A DNA stretch of 58,264 nucleotides, taken from positions 1 to 58,264 of the forward strand of contig NZ_AXWW01000052.1 in the NCBI RefSeq assembly GCF_000482865.1. The letters are read 5' to 3'. Origin of the DNA: Actinokineospora inagensis DSM 44258 (GTDB taxonomy: Bacteria; Actinomycetota; Actinomycetes; Mycobacteriales; Pseudonocardiaceae). Below are positions 9,315 to 17,590 of this stretch, in pieces. Positions within the stretch are counted from its first letter, which is position 1, and each line of letters opens with the position of its first letter. Below the pieces are notes generated by a model that searched no databases, was not told the DNA's origin, and saw only the letters and a program-made list of their open reading frames with translations. Both the position numbers and the translations under genes were made by a program.

Positions 9315-10904
9315 ATGGTTCAGTTGCGGTGGTGGCCCTTGGTGTTGTTGTCGGTGGTCCCGGTCGTCGCCGGGCTCGTGCGGGTGGTCGGGTTGAGTGT
9401 GCCCGATCCCTCGAATGCCCGGTTCGTGGCCGATCCGGTACCGCTCGTGTCGCACATCGTCGGTGCGACGTTGTTCTGCGTGATCGGGGCGTTCCAGTTC
9501 CGCCATCGGCGCGGTCACCGGGTCTTAGGGCGGATCTTGTTGCCGTGCGGGGTCGTGGCGGGGGCGTCCGGGGTGTGGATGGCCATCGCCTATCCGGACG
9601 CGCATGGTGACGGGCTCCTGCTGCGGGTTTTCCGGTTGGTCTTCGGGTCGGCGATGGTGGTCGCCCTCGTGCTCGCGTACGTCACTGCCCGGCGGCGCGA
9701 GTTCCGGGCACACGGGGCCTGGGTGCTGCGGGGATACGCGATCGGCATGGGCGCGGGAACACAGGTGATCACGAACCTGCTGTGGGTGGCCGCGGTCGGC
9801 CAGCCCGTGGGGAACGTGCGCGCGGTGGTGTTGCTGGCCGGGTGGGTGGTCAACGTTGTCGTGGCGGAGTGGTTGATCCGGCGAGTGGCGCCGCGCGGCA
9901 CCTCAGTGTCCGAAGTGGACGCCGAGACCGAGCGCGGCGGCGAGGACGTGGGCGGCCAGCCTGGGCGGGATGGCGTTGCCGATCTGCTGCGCGATGTCGC
10001 TGCCGGACCAGGGGTAGTCCGCGGGGAAGGTCTGCAGGCTGCCCGCCTCGGCGAGGGTGAAGCGGCCGAGCGGCTCGCCGGACGGGCTGGTGAGGCGGTT
10101 GCGGGTGATCTTGCCGGTGACGGTGGCGGCCGGTTCGGCGGAGGTGCGGCGACCGCGGGCCCTCGGGTCACCGCCGGTGCCGTAGTTGGAGATGACGGTG
10201 AACGGGGTGGGGCGGGCGAGGGCCTCGGCCATCGACACCCAGGGGAGGAGGCGGGGGTCGCCCGCGGCGGCGGGGAGACCCTTGCGGTAGCGGCGGTGCG
10301 TCGGGGCGGGCAGCACCGGTTGCCGGTCGCGGCGGGCGATGAGAATGGCGCGGCGGCGGGTCTGCGGGACCCCGTACTCCTCGGTGTTGAGGATGCCGTA
10401 GGCGCTGCGGTAGCCGATGGTCGCGAGAGCCTCGGCGACGGCCTCCCACACCGGCAACACGGCCTGGACCTGTTCCAACACGATCGCCTCGTACGGCCTG
10501 CCGAGCCGGTCGGCCGCCAGTGCCCACCGGAGGGGTTCGAGGACGAGGGCGGTGCGTTCGTCGGACAGGTGCGTCAGGTCGGACGTGACATCTTCACCCG
10601 CCGCCATCCGCTTGACGAGGGCCAAGACCTGGTCGAGCGCTCGCCGCCCCGCCCCACCCCCCGCCACGGTGTACGTCTGACACGGCGGCCCACCCACCAA
10701 GACATCCGTGTCGGGGAAGTCGTCGGGACCGTAGCCTCGAACATCGTCGGCGACGGTAGCCAGCCCCGCGGCAGCCCTGGTCGCACAAGCGTTGCGATCC
10801 CACTCCACACCCACCGCGTCAACACCCAACCAGCGCGCGGCGACATCGAGGCCACCCGGCCCCGCAAACAGGTCAACCATCCGCGCCACAGCGGCGAATC
10901 CTAG
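9315..10904 (+). CDS. DUF2306 membrane protein with run-on C-terminus
   Basis: The first ~195 codons (to about 9899) encode a DUF2306-type protein with about seven transmembrane helices; GATLFCVIGAFQFRHRRGHRVLGR is the family's hallmark stretch with conserved His residues. The frame then has no stop until 10904 and runs antisense through the entire cytosine methyltransferase gene, producing about 330 low-complexity Gly/Arg/Glu-rich residues that are a shadow of that gene. The original DUF2306 terminus was probably lost when the methyltransferase gene came to abut it. Start: ATG at 9315; the TTG at 9273 is in frame but adds an unlikely leader. The gene follows the two-component pair and may be its target. 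Confidence 0.6.
   Translation: MVQLRWWPLVLLSVVPVVAGLVRVVGLSVPDPSNARFVADPVPLVSHIVGATLFCVIGAFQFRHRRGHRVLGRILLPCGVVAGASGVWMAIAYPDAHGDGLLLRVFRLVFGSAMVVALVLAYVTARRREFRAHGAWVLRGYAIGMGAGTQVITNLLWVAAVGQPVGNVRAVVLLAGWVVNVVVAEWLIRRVAPRGTSVSEVDAETERGGEDVGGQPGRDGVADLLRDVAAGPGVVRGEGLQAARLGEGEAAERLAGRAGEAVAGDLAGDGGGRFGGGAATAGPRVTAGAVVGDDGERGGAGEGLGHRHPGEEAGVARGGGETLAVAAVRRGGQHRLPVAAGDENGAAAGLRDPVLLGVEDAVGAAVADGRESLGDGLPHRQHGLDLFQHDRLVRPAEPVGRQCPPEGFEDEGGAFVGQVRQVGRDIFTRRHPLDEGQDLVERSPPRPTPRHGVRLTRRPTHQDIRVGEVVGTVASNIVGDGSQPRGSPGRTSVAIPLHTHRVNTQPARGDIEATRPRKQVNHPRHSGES
9903..10889 (-). CDS. DNA (cytosine-5-)-methyltransferase
   Basis: The 328-aa enzyme carries the C5-methyltransferase motifs in order: I (DLFAGPGG, residues 6-13, AdoMet binding), IV (GGPPCQ with catalytic Cys70), VIII (QTRRR near 176-180), a target-recognition region, and X (QIGNAIPP near 300). 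Motif VI reads EQV (139-141) instead of the usual ENV. This variant exists in some actinobacterial relatives to my knowledge, and the catalytic Glu is kept. No restriction endonuclease, Vsr or antirestriction gene is nearby, so it is an orphan that may act in host protection from phage or in epigenetic control. Its 3' end abuts the DUF2306 coding region on the other strand. Confidence 0.92.
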   Translation of the reverse strand: MARMVDLFAGPGGLDVAARWLGVDAVGVEWDRNACATRAAAGLATVADDVRGYGPDDFPDTDVLVGGPPCQTYTVAGGGAGRRALDQVLALVKRMAAGEDVTSDLTHLSDERTALVLEPLRWALAADRLGRPYEAIVLEQVQAVLPVWEAVAEALATIGYRSAYGILNTEEYGVPQTRRRAILIARRDRQPVLPAPTHRRYRKGLPAAAGDPRLLPWVSMAEALARPTPFTVISNYGTGGDPRARGRRTSAEPAATVTGKITRNRLTSPSGEPLGRFTLAEAGSLQTFPADYPWSGSDIAQQIGNAIPPRLAAHVLAAALGLGVHFGH

Positions 10905-11270
10905 TAGCTGAGTCGAGCCACCAGGTGAGTAAGTCCTGGGTGGGGGTGGTGCCTGGGAATGGGTGAGGGTGGGTGTACATCGAGGCTGACCGACGCGGGG
11001 TTCGTGACGGTGGCGGTGGCCCGGCGATGTTGGGGTTCACCTTCGGGCGTGGCGGCTGGGGTTCCTGCCAGTGGGGAAGCCCGGGGCGGTTCCCGCGTCT
11101 GCTCCCGTGTCGGTCCCCGCCGGTACCCGCGTCATGGCCTTGAGCAGGTTGGCGGCGAGACGAGGCCGCTCTGTGTATCCGGACTGCCCCGGGCAGGTAG
11201 CGGAACAGGTGTCCCAGGCGGGCGTGTGTATGGCGCAGGAATCGGGCATCGGAGGTGGACTTGAACAGTG

Positions 11271-12133
11271 AGGCTTATTCAGGTGGGTTGATGGGGATTA
11301 GGTGTTGACCCGCCCAACGAGGGAGGCGGTCCGTTTGAGAGAATGTGGTTACCACGCCAACATTCACCACTCGGACCGCCTGACATGTATCAGGCCACCG
11401 GTCTCACCCGAGACCGTGTCGAGGAATTGTGTGTTCTGATCCACCGGGCCGGGGGTGGTGGGTGGCCGCCGGTCCTGGGGTTGTTCCGGTCGGTGGTGGT
11501 GACCTTGGCGTATCTGCGGCGGAACCGGGTGCAGGCGGAGTTGGCCGAGGCGTACGGGGTGTCGCAGTCGACGATCAGCCGGGCGGTCTCGGCGGTGACA
11601 CCGGTCCTGGCCGAGGTCCTCAAGCGGGGCGTTCCCACGGCGGACGACCTCGACGACCGCCGCGCCTACGTCGTGGACGGGACCCTGCTCCCGTGCTGGT
11701 CCTGGGCGTCGCACCCCGAACCGTTCTCCGGCAAACACCGCACCACAGGGCTCAACGTCCACGTCGTGTGCACCCTCGACGGCCGCCTGCGGTGGGTGTC
11801 GGACCCGATGCCGGGGCACGGCACGACATCGCCAACCTCCGGCAGTCCCCGCATCCTCGACGGCCGCGACCCCCATGACTGGCTCGGCGACAAAGGCCAT
11901 GTCGGGTCCGGCATCCTCACCCCGATCCGCACACCCCGCAACCGCGAGTACCTCGACTGGGGAGAAAGACTACAACCGCCACCACAACAGCATCCGCGTC
12001 GTCGTCGAACGCGCCATCGCACACCTGAAGACCTGGCGGATCCTGCACACCGACTACCGGAGACCCATCACGACCTTCACCACCACCATCTCGGCCGTCA
12101 TCGGCCTCTACTTCTACACCGCTGAATAAGCCT
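11271..12133 (+). mobile_element. IS5-like insertion sequence, 863 bp, inserted in an IS982 remnant
   Basis: The element is bounded by perfect 12-bp terminal inverted repeats: AGGCTTATTCAG at 11271-11282 and its complement at 12122-12133. They are flanked by a 5-bp direct repeat CAGTG (11266-11270 and 12134-12138), the probable target duplication. It carries one transposase gene with frameshifts. A related but non-identical element is cut by the right edge of the window at 58143. Confidence 0.88.
11385..12129 (+). pseudogene. IS5-family DDE transposase, frameshifted
   Basis: From the ATG at 11385 the N-terminal HTH domain (TGLTRDRVEELC to QAELAEAYGVSQSTISRAV) and the start of the DDE domain (YVVDGTLLPCWSW, first Asp) are intact. 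Near 11815-11850 the expected RHDIANLRQS is found only in the +1 frame, and the main frame resumes at ILDGRDPHDWLGDKGHVG. Near 11960 a second shift puts the C-terminus (YNRHHNSIRVVVERAIAHLKTWRILHTDYRRP) in another frame, ending with the TAA at 12127-12129. With at least three disruptions the gene is very unlikely to make active transposase. Confidence 0.85.
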
Positions 12134-12432
12134 CAGTGCCTAGACCACCGCCCGGTTGACCAACTCCGCGTCGGTCAACCAGGGGCCGCAGGTGGACCCT
12201 CGGCAGTCACGTTGCCAGGTGAGGTGTGTCCTTCAGCAGGTTGTCGGTTCTGATGTGAAGTGCGGCCGCGGGGGTGTCGCTGTCGGCTGGCCGAGCCCGC
12301 CCGGTGTGGCAGGTGGCCGTGGCGGGGGAGGCAGCCGCGTGGCCTGCGAATTTTCCCAGGCGGCGGGGGCTTGAAAACGGACAAAACCAGGGCTAGCGTC
12401 TGCGCACTTCACTGCTGGAGAGGAGCGCGCCG

Positions 12433-12534
12433 ATGGTGTTCGCGCGGTTGTGCACGGTGGTGACCGTTGTCGCGGTCGCGATGCTCGGTGGTGCTCGGGC
12501 GGCCGCCGAACTGGTGGGGAGTTCGTTGTTCTGA
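12433..12534 (+). CDS. 33-aa hydrophobic peptide (candidate small protein)
   Basis: An ATG preceded by GAGAGGAG at good spacing opens a 33-codon frame whose product resembles a bare signal peptide: short basic start (MVFARL), hydrophobic core, ARAAA cleavage-like site, then nine residues. It may be a small membrane peptide or a leader. It is 283 bp upstream of the M4 protease gene on the same strand. No family is recognised. Confidence 0.35.
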   Translation: MVFARLCTVVTVVAVAMLGGARAAAELVGSSLF

Positions 12535-12816
12535 GCGGCATTCGGTGAATTGTCGTTCCCGGCAAACGGGAATATCAATTCGGCCTTGTCCTGGTGTTCG
12601 GTGGCCGGTTATCGTCACCAGTCCCGACTGTTTTGTCCGATTTGACCTGGGGTTTCGCTCGGTTTGACAGTGATGCCGGTGTGAAGAACTCCCGCCGTGA
12701 AAGGCCTGTTCCGGTCACTCGCCCGGGGTTAACGTTCGACGCCATTGTTCGTCCCTGCGTTTTCCAGGTTTCCCTGTCGTGGTTATCCCGCCGCGAAAAC
12801 CTGGGAAAGGAGCACT
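12535..12816 (+). promoter_or_regulatory. Relatively AT-rich leader region of the M4 protease gene
   Basis: This 282-bp intergenic stretch is much less GC-rich than its surroundings. It contains short inverted repeats (CCCGGCAAACGGGA; CCAGGTTT with AAACCTGG around the ribosome site) and ends in GGGAAAGGAG before the ATG. It likely holds the protease promoter, but I cannot identify a convincing -35/-10 pair. Confidence 0.4.
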
Positions 12817-14949
12817 ATGAAGCCGGCACATCGCCTGCTCGCCATCGGCGGCGCGGTTGCCGCGGGAATGGTGGTCGTCGGAACCGCCATCGCCGTGCCC
12901 AACACCCCGGCCCAGCAAGCCACCACGATGACGGCGGCGCAGGCGCAGGCCAACGCGACCAACGCCGTCTCGGCCATGGTCGCCAACCCGCCCGCCGCCC
13001 TGCACGCCAGCGGCAAGGACAAGTTCACCCAGTCCGCCGTCCGCTCGGCGAACGGGCTCAACTACGTCGCCTACAACCGCACCTACCAGGACCTGCCGGT
13101 CATCGGTGGCGACTTCGTCGTCGCGACCGACAACCAGGGCACGATCAAGGCGACCTCGGTCGCCCAGGACAACACCCTGGGTGAGGTCGACACGACCTCG
13201 GCCAAGCTGACCCAGGCCCAGGCCGACGCCATCGCGCTCAAGCAGTTGAAGAACGCCAAGTCCAACGGCGCGGGCCGCAAGGTCGTCGTGGCCGACGGCT
13301 CCGGCAAGCTGGCCTACGAGAGCAACGTCATCGGCAAGGACGAGCACGGCGACGCCAGCGCGCTGAGCGTGTACGTCGACGCGAACACGGGCGCCGTGCT
13401 GCGCACCGTCGAGCACCTCGCCGAGGGCAGCGGCACCGGGTACTGGAACGGCCCGAGCCCGCTGACCATCAACACCAGCAAGTCCGGCAGCACCTACAGC
13501 ATGTCCGACCCGAACATCGCGGGCCTGGACTGCCGCGACTACAGCTCCGGTTCGGTGCTCACCGGCTCCGACGACACGTGGGGCAACGGCCAGGCCACGA
13601 ACAAGGAGACCGACTGCGTCGACGCCCTGTTCGTGACGCAGACCGAGAACAAGATGCTCTCCGCCTGGACCGGCCGCAACAGCTTCGACGGCCAGGGCGG
13701 CGCGTGGAAGATCAACGTCGGCCTGGACGAGCAGAACGCGTACTACTACAACTCGCGCCCGGCGTACGTGAACATCGGCCACAACCCCAGCGGCCAGTGG
13801 GTGTCCTCATTGGACGTCCTCGGTCACGAGATGGGGCACGGCATCGACGACCACTCCGGGTCCGGCGGCTTCTCCGGCGGCGGCACCCAGGAGTTCATCG
13901 GTGACGTGTTCGGCGCCGCCTCCGAGTGGTACGCCAACGAGCCGTCGCAGTACGACGCGCCGGACTACATCGTCGGCGAGGAGGTCGACCTGGTCGGCAG
14001 CGGCCCGATCCGCTACATGTACGACCCGTCGAAGCACGGCAGCGACCCGAACTGCTACTCCTCCAGCGTCCCCAACATGGAGGTGCACGCGGCGGCCGGT
14101 GTCGGCAACCACTGGTTCTACCTGCTGGCTGAGGGCTCCAACCCGAGCAACGGCCAGCCGACCAGCCCGACCTGCAACAACACCTCGCTGCAGGGCATCA
14201 GCATCCAGAAGGCCATCAACATCATCCACGGCGCGATCCAGCTCAAGACCTCGAGCAGTTCGTACCTGAAGTACCGCACCTGGACGCTGACCGCGGCGAA
14301 GAACCTGTACCAGGGAAGCTGCGCCGAGTTCAACGCGGTCAAGGCCGCGTGGGACGCGGTGAGCGTGCCTGCCCAGTCCGGTGACCCGACCTGCACCGGC
14401 GGCACCACCACGACGCCGCCGACCAGCTCGACCACCAAGCCGACCAGCAGCACCACCCCGCCGACCTCGCCGACCACCACCACCCAGCCGGGCGGCTGCT
14501 CGGGTCAGAAGATCCTGAACCCCGGCTTCGAGTCGGGCAAGGCGAACTGGACCGACCCGAACTCCACCATCGGCAACTGGACCGGCTACCGCGAGCCCGC
14601 CCGCAGCGGCTCGTACTCGTCCTGGCTCGGCGGTTGGGGCTCGGCGCACACCGACACGGTCACCCAGTCGATCAGCATCCCGTCCGGCTGCAAGGCCACG
14701 CTGAGCTTCTGGCTGCACGTCGATTCGGCGGAAACCGAGAACCTGGCGTACGACAAGCTCACCGTCAGCCTCGGTTCGTCCACGGTGGCCCAGTTCTCCA
14801 ACACGAACAAGGCCACCGGCTACGTCCAGAAGACCTACGACGTCTCGTCGTTGGCCGGGCAGACCGTGACCCTCAAGTTCGCGGGCTCCGAGGACACCAA
14901 CCTGCAAACCTCGTTCGTCATCGACGACCTGGCCCTCAACCTGGGCTGA
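12817..14949 (+). CDS. Secreted M4-family (thermolysin-like) metallopeptidase
   Basis: The 710-aa preproenzyme has a signal peptide, an FTP/PepSY propeptide (about residues 40-200, including the NYVAYNRTYQDLPVIGGDFVV-type core), and a catalytic domain with HEMGH (zinc ligands His337 and His341, catalytic Glu338) and the downstream Glu359 in TQEFIGD as third ligand. A Thr/Pro/Ser linker (about 529-560) leads to a C-terminal beta-sandwich domain with paired cysteines, of the type found in carbohydrate- or substrate-binding modules. It should be an extracellular neutral protease. GGGAAAGGAG precedes the chosen ATG. A terminator separates it from the convergent M1 peptidase. Confidence 0.92.
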   Translation: MKPAHRLLAIGGAVAAGMVVVGTAIAVPNTPAQQATTMTAAQAQANATNAVSAMVANPPAALHASGKDKFTQSAVRSANGLNYVAYNRTYQDLPVIGGDFVVATDNQGTIKATSVAQDNTLGEVDTTSAKLTQAQADAIALKQLKNAKSNGAGRKVVVADGSGKLAYESNVIGKDEHGDASALSVYVDANTGAVLRTVEHLAEGSGTGYWNGPSPLTINTSKSGSTYSMSDPNIAGLDCRDYSSGSVLTGSDDTWGNGQATNKETDCVDALFVTQTENKMLSAWTGRNSFDGQGGAWKINVGLDEQNAYYYNSRPAYVNIGHNPSGQWVSSLDVLGHEMGHGIDDHSGSGGFSGGGTQEFIGDVFGAASEWYANEPSQYDAPDYIVGEEVDLVGSGPIRYMYDPSKHGSDPNCYSSSVPNMEVHAAAGVGNHWFYLLAEGSNPSNGQPTSPTCNNTSLQGISIQKAINIIHGAIQLKTSSSSYLKYRTWTLTAAKNLYQGSCAEFNAVKAAWDAVSVPAQSGDPTCTGGTTTTPPTSSTTKPTSSTTPPTSPTTTTQPGGCSGQKILNPGFESGKANWTDPNSTIGNWTGYREPARSGSYSSWLGGWGSAHTDTVTQSISIPSGCKATLSFWLHVDSAETENLAYDKLTVSLGSSTVAQFSNTNKATGYVQKTYDVSSLAGQTVTLKFAGSEDTNLQTSFVIDDLALNLG

Positions 14950-14968
14950 TCGTCCCTTGAGGACAGTC

Positions 14969-14997
14969 GGGCGGGCACCCTGACCGGGTGCCCGCCC
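14969..14997. terminator. Bidirectional terminator between convergent peptidase genes
   Basis: A perfect 12-bp inverted repeat (GGGCGGGCACCC) with a 5-nt loop lies between the stops of the M4 and M1 peptidase genes. Confidence 0.75.
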
Positions 14998-15022
14998 GCT
15001 GTCGTGCGTGGACCGCCCCGAG

Positions 15023-16528
15023 CTACTTCAGCTTGCCCGAGATGAAGTCGAGGGCAGTGCGGATCTCCTTGTAGGACTTGGGTTCCTTGGCGGCCGCCAG
15101 TCGGGCGGTCGCGCCGTTCGGGCCGACGGCGGGCTTGCCCGCCGTGTACAGCCAGGTCTGCAGCAGCGAGTACACCGGCTTCCCGGAGATCTTCTCCGCC
15201 AGCGCGGTGAAGTCGCTGATCCGGCCGGTGCTGTAGCCGCGGGTCTGCTGCCAGGTGCGCAGGATCGTGAAGAACGCGTCGTCGCCGACGAGGGTGCGCA
15301 GGGCCTGGATGGCGGCCGCGCCGCGGTCGTAGACGGCGCCGTCGAACTGCTTGGCGGGGCTGGGGTCGCCGGGGAGGACCTGCCAGAACGGGTCGTCGGC
15401 CGGGTGCAGGTCGTAGACGTACTGGGCGAGCTCGGCCGGGGTGCCCTCGCCGACGTGGTCGGACCACAGGTACTGGGCGTAGGTCGCGAAGCCCTCGTTG
15501 AGCCAGATGTCGCTCCACCGGCCGACCGACACGTTGTCGCCGAACCACTGGTGCGCGTTCTCGTGCGCGACCACCGACGCGTTGGAGCCGAAGGCGAAGA
15601 TGCGCGACCCGTACACCGGTCGCGTCTGGTTCTCCAGCGCGAAGCCGATGCCGGTCGTCGCCACGCCGCCTTCGGCCTCGAAGGGGTAGGGACCGAACTG
15701 GCTGGACAGGAAGTCCAGGATCTCCGGGGTGCGCTCGATGCTGGCCTTCGCGGCGCCGTAGGTGTCACCCAGGTTGGCGCTGTAGGCGGTGACGAACGGC
15801 TTGCCGTCCGGGCTGACCTGCTGGTTGACCTCGAACTTGCCGACCTCCAGCGACGTCAGGTACGTCGCCTGGGGCTTGGTGCTGCGCCACGACCAGCGGG
15901 TCCACCCGGCGCGGGTCTTGCTGGTGCGCAACAGGGTCCCGTTGGACAGCGCGGCGACGCCGTCGGGGACCTCGACCGAGACGTCGAAGGTGGCCTTGTC
16001 GGTGGGGTGGTCGTTGGACGGGTACCACCAGGCGGCGCTCTGCGGTTCGTTGACGCCCAGGGCGCCGTCGGGGAGCTTGGTCCAGCCGTTCTCGCCGTCG
16101 ATCTGGACGGTGGACGGGCGGTCGGAGTAGGCGACGACCACGGTGATCGACTGCCCCTTGGCTAACGACTTGGCCGGGGTGACGATCAGTTCGCCGTCGC
16201 CTGCCGCGTTCGCCGAGAACGTGGCCGGGACGTTGTTCACCAGCACCGAGGTGACCTTCAACCCGAAGTCGAGGTCGAATCGGGACAATTCCTGCGTGGT
16301 GGTCGCGGTGATGGTCGTCGTGCCCGCCAGGACATCTGTCGCGGGCTGGTAGGTGAGCCGGATGTCGTAGTGCGAAACGTCATACCCGCCGTTTCCGGCA
16401 TTCGGGTAGTAGGGGTCGCCGATCCCGGCCGAACCGGGGGCAGGTGCCGCTGCGGCAACCCCGGTGATCAGCAGAGATGTGACGCAGGCGAGTGCGGTGC
16501 CGGTAGCGCCGCGGACAGTTCTGCGCAT
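15023..16528 (-). CDS. Secreted M1-family aminopeptidase-like metallopeptidase
   Basis: The 501-aa precursor has a signal peptide (MRRTVRG.., cleavage after AAAA near residue 30), an N-terminal beta-saddle, the substrate-anchoring segment GFALENQTR (counterpart of GAMEN), and the zinc site HENAH (residues 322-326) with third ligand Glu345 in WLNEGFATY. The usual long C-terminal helical domain is short. M1 enzymes remove N-terminal residues; this one would act outside the cell, perhaps with the convergent M4 protease and the TAP peptidase in protein scavenging. I chose the ATG at 16528, where the signal peptide begins. Confidence 0.92.
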   Translation of the reverse strand: MRRTVRGATGTALACVTSLLITGVAAAAPAPGSAGIGDPYYPNAGNGGYDVSHYDIRLTYQPATDVLAGTTTITATTTQELSRFDLDFGLKVTSVLVNNVPATFSANAAGDGELIVTPAKSLAKGQSITVVVAYSDRPSTVQIDGENGWTKLPDGALGVNEPQSAAWWYPSNDHPTDKATFDVSVEVPDGVAALSNGTLLRTSKTRAGWTRWSWRSTKPQATYLTSLEVGKFEVNQQVSPDGKPFVTAYSANLGDTYGAAKASIERTPEILDFLSSQFGPYPFEAEGGVATTGIGFALENQTRPVYGSRIFAFGSNASVVAHENAHQWFGDNVSVGRWSDIWLNEGFATYAQYLWSDHVGEGTPAELAQYVYDLHPADDPFWQVLPGDPSPAKQFDGAVYDRGAAAIQALRTLVGDDAFFTILRTWQQTRGYSTGRISDFTALAEKISGKPVYSLLQTWLYTAGKPAVGPNGATARLAAAKEPKSYKEIRTALDFISGKLK

Positions 16529-16688
16529 GTTTCCCTCCCTCGTGGGCGCCGCCGAAGGTAGTGGGTTATTAGCCGCCGACATACAGCCGAAAGAGGGCTC
16601 CTACTAACTGGGAATCCGGAATCCGGGCTTGTCGAGTGGTGACGTGGGCCATTGCGCTCAGTCGGGTGCCACCGCGGGATGGGATGCT

Positions 16689-17126
16689 GTGCCGGTGCCG
16701 ACCGAAGACCTGGTCCGGTTGCGGCAGGCCCGCGACCGGATGGACCGTGACTACGCGCAGCCGCTCGACGTGGCCGCGCTGGCCCGTGGCGCGCACATGT
16801 CGGCCGGGCACTTCGCCCGCAGCTTCCGCGCCGCGTTCGGCGAGACCCCGCACTCGTACCTGATGACCCGCCGCGTCGAGCGCGCGAAGGCCCTGCTGCG
16901 CCGCGGCGACCTGAGCGTCACCGAGGTCTGCTTCGCGGTCGGCTGTTCGTCGCTGGGCTCGTTCAGTTCGCGGTTCACCGAACTCGTGGGGGAGACGCCC
17001 AGCGCGTACCGGGCCCGCGAGCACTCCGTCGCCGAGGTCATCCCGGCCTGCTACGCGAAGCGGCTGACCCGGCCGGTCCGCTCATCGGTCAGGAACGGAG
17101 AAGCGAACGGCGGCGGCGCCTCGTAG
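16689..17126 (+). CDS. AraC-family transcriptional regulator (HTH domain only)
   Basis: The ~145-aa protein consists almost entirely of the two-helix-turn-helix AraC domain: LDVAALARGAHMSAGHFARSFRAAFGETPHSYLMTRRVERA followed by VTEVCFAVGCSSLGSFSSRFTELVGETPSAYR. There is no N-terminal effector domain. The start is uncertain (GTG at 16689 or 16695). The VOC gene starts 10 bp after its stop, a pairing common in actinobacteria in which the regulator probably controls the enzyme. Confidence 0.85.
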   Translation: MPVPTEDLVRLRQARDRMDRDYAQPLDVAALARGAHMSAGHFARSFRAAFGETPHSYLMTRRVERAKALLRRGDLSVTEVCFAVGCSSLGSFSSRFTELVGETPSAYRAREHSVAEVIPACYAKRLTRPVRSSVRNGEANGGGAS

Positions 17127-17136
17127 CGTGGTCCAC

Positions 17137-17553
17137 ATGGCACTGACTCTGTCGCACACGTTCATCGCCGTCCACGACCACGACGCCGCCCTGGCGTTCT
17201 ACCGGGACGCGCTCGGCCTCAAGGTCCGCAACGACGTCTCGTTCGAGGGGATGCGGTGGGTGACGCTCTACCCGGAGGCCCAGCCCGAGATCGAGATCGT
17301 CCTGGAGCCCCCGGCCGCCGACCCGAACACCTCGCCGGAGGACGCCAAGGCGCTGCACGACCTGATGACCAAGGGCCTGCTGCGCGGCGCCATCTTCGCC
17401 ACCGACGACTGCGACGCCACCTTCACCGCGGTCGCGGCCACCGGCGCCGAGGTCGTCCAGGAACCGATGGACCAGCACTACGGCGTGCGCGATTGCGCGT
17501 TCCGGGACCCGTCGGGCAACCTGCTCCGGATCAGCCAGCACAAGCAGGCGTGA
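17137..17553 (+). CDS. VOC (glyoxalase/bleomycin-resistance fold) protein
   Basis: The 138-aa protein has two beta-alpha-beta-beta-beta modules typical of the vicinal-oxygen-chelate superfamily, with an N-terminal SHTFIAVHDHDAALAFYRDALGL and a C-terminal DQHYGVRDCAFRDPSGNLLRI. The metal-site pattern (His near 10, Glu near the second strand) is partly recognisable. Members act as lyases, dioxygenases or drug-binding proteins; the substrate is unknown. Co-transcribed with the AraC-type gene. Confidence 0.85.
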   Translation: MALTLSHTFIAVHDHDAALAFYRDALGLKVRNDVSFEGMRWVTLYPEAQPEIEIVLEPPAADPNTSPEDAKALHDLMTKGLLRGAIFATDDCDATFTAVAATGAEVVQEPMDQHYGVRDCAFRDPSGNLLRISQHKQA

Positions 17554-17590
17554 CGCGGGGGACCGGCACCCCCCGCTCCGGAGGGGGAAC

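Larger units (their letters stand above)
11085..12262 (-). pseudogene. IS982-type transposase remnant, split by an IS5-like element
   Basis: Two minus-strand fragments flank the IS5-like element. The right one (about 12139-12262) reads ALHIRTDNLLKDTPHLA and then, after frameshifts, WLTDAELVNRAVV, which matches the N-terminus of IS982-family transposases. The left one (about 11085-11265) continues as LFKSTSDARFLRH..HARLGHLFRYLPGQSGY, the next conserved block. Removing the insertion and one copy of its target duplication restores a continuous frame across the junction apart from one TAG, where a Gln codon would be expected. No DDE catalytic domain survives. The element is long dead. Confidence 0.7.

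Noticed and set aside
10959-11264. 101-aa plus-strand frame upstream of the IS
   Set aside because: It is antisense to the IS982-type remnant and has no coding features of its own.
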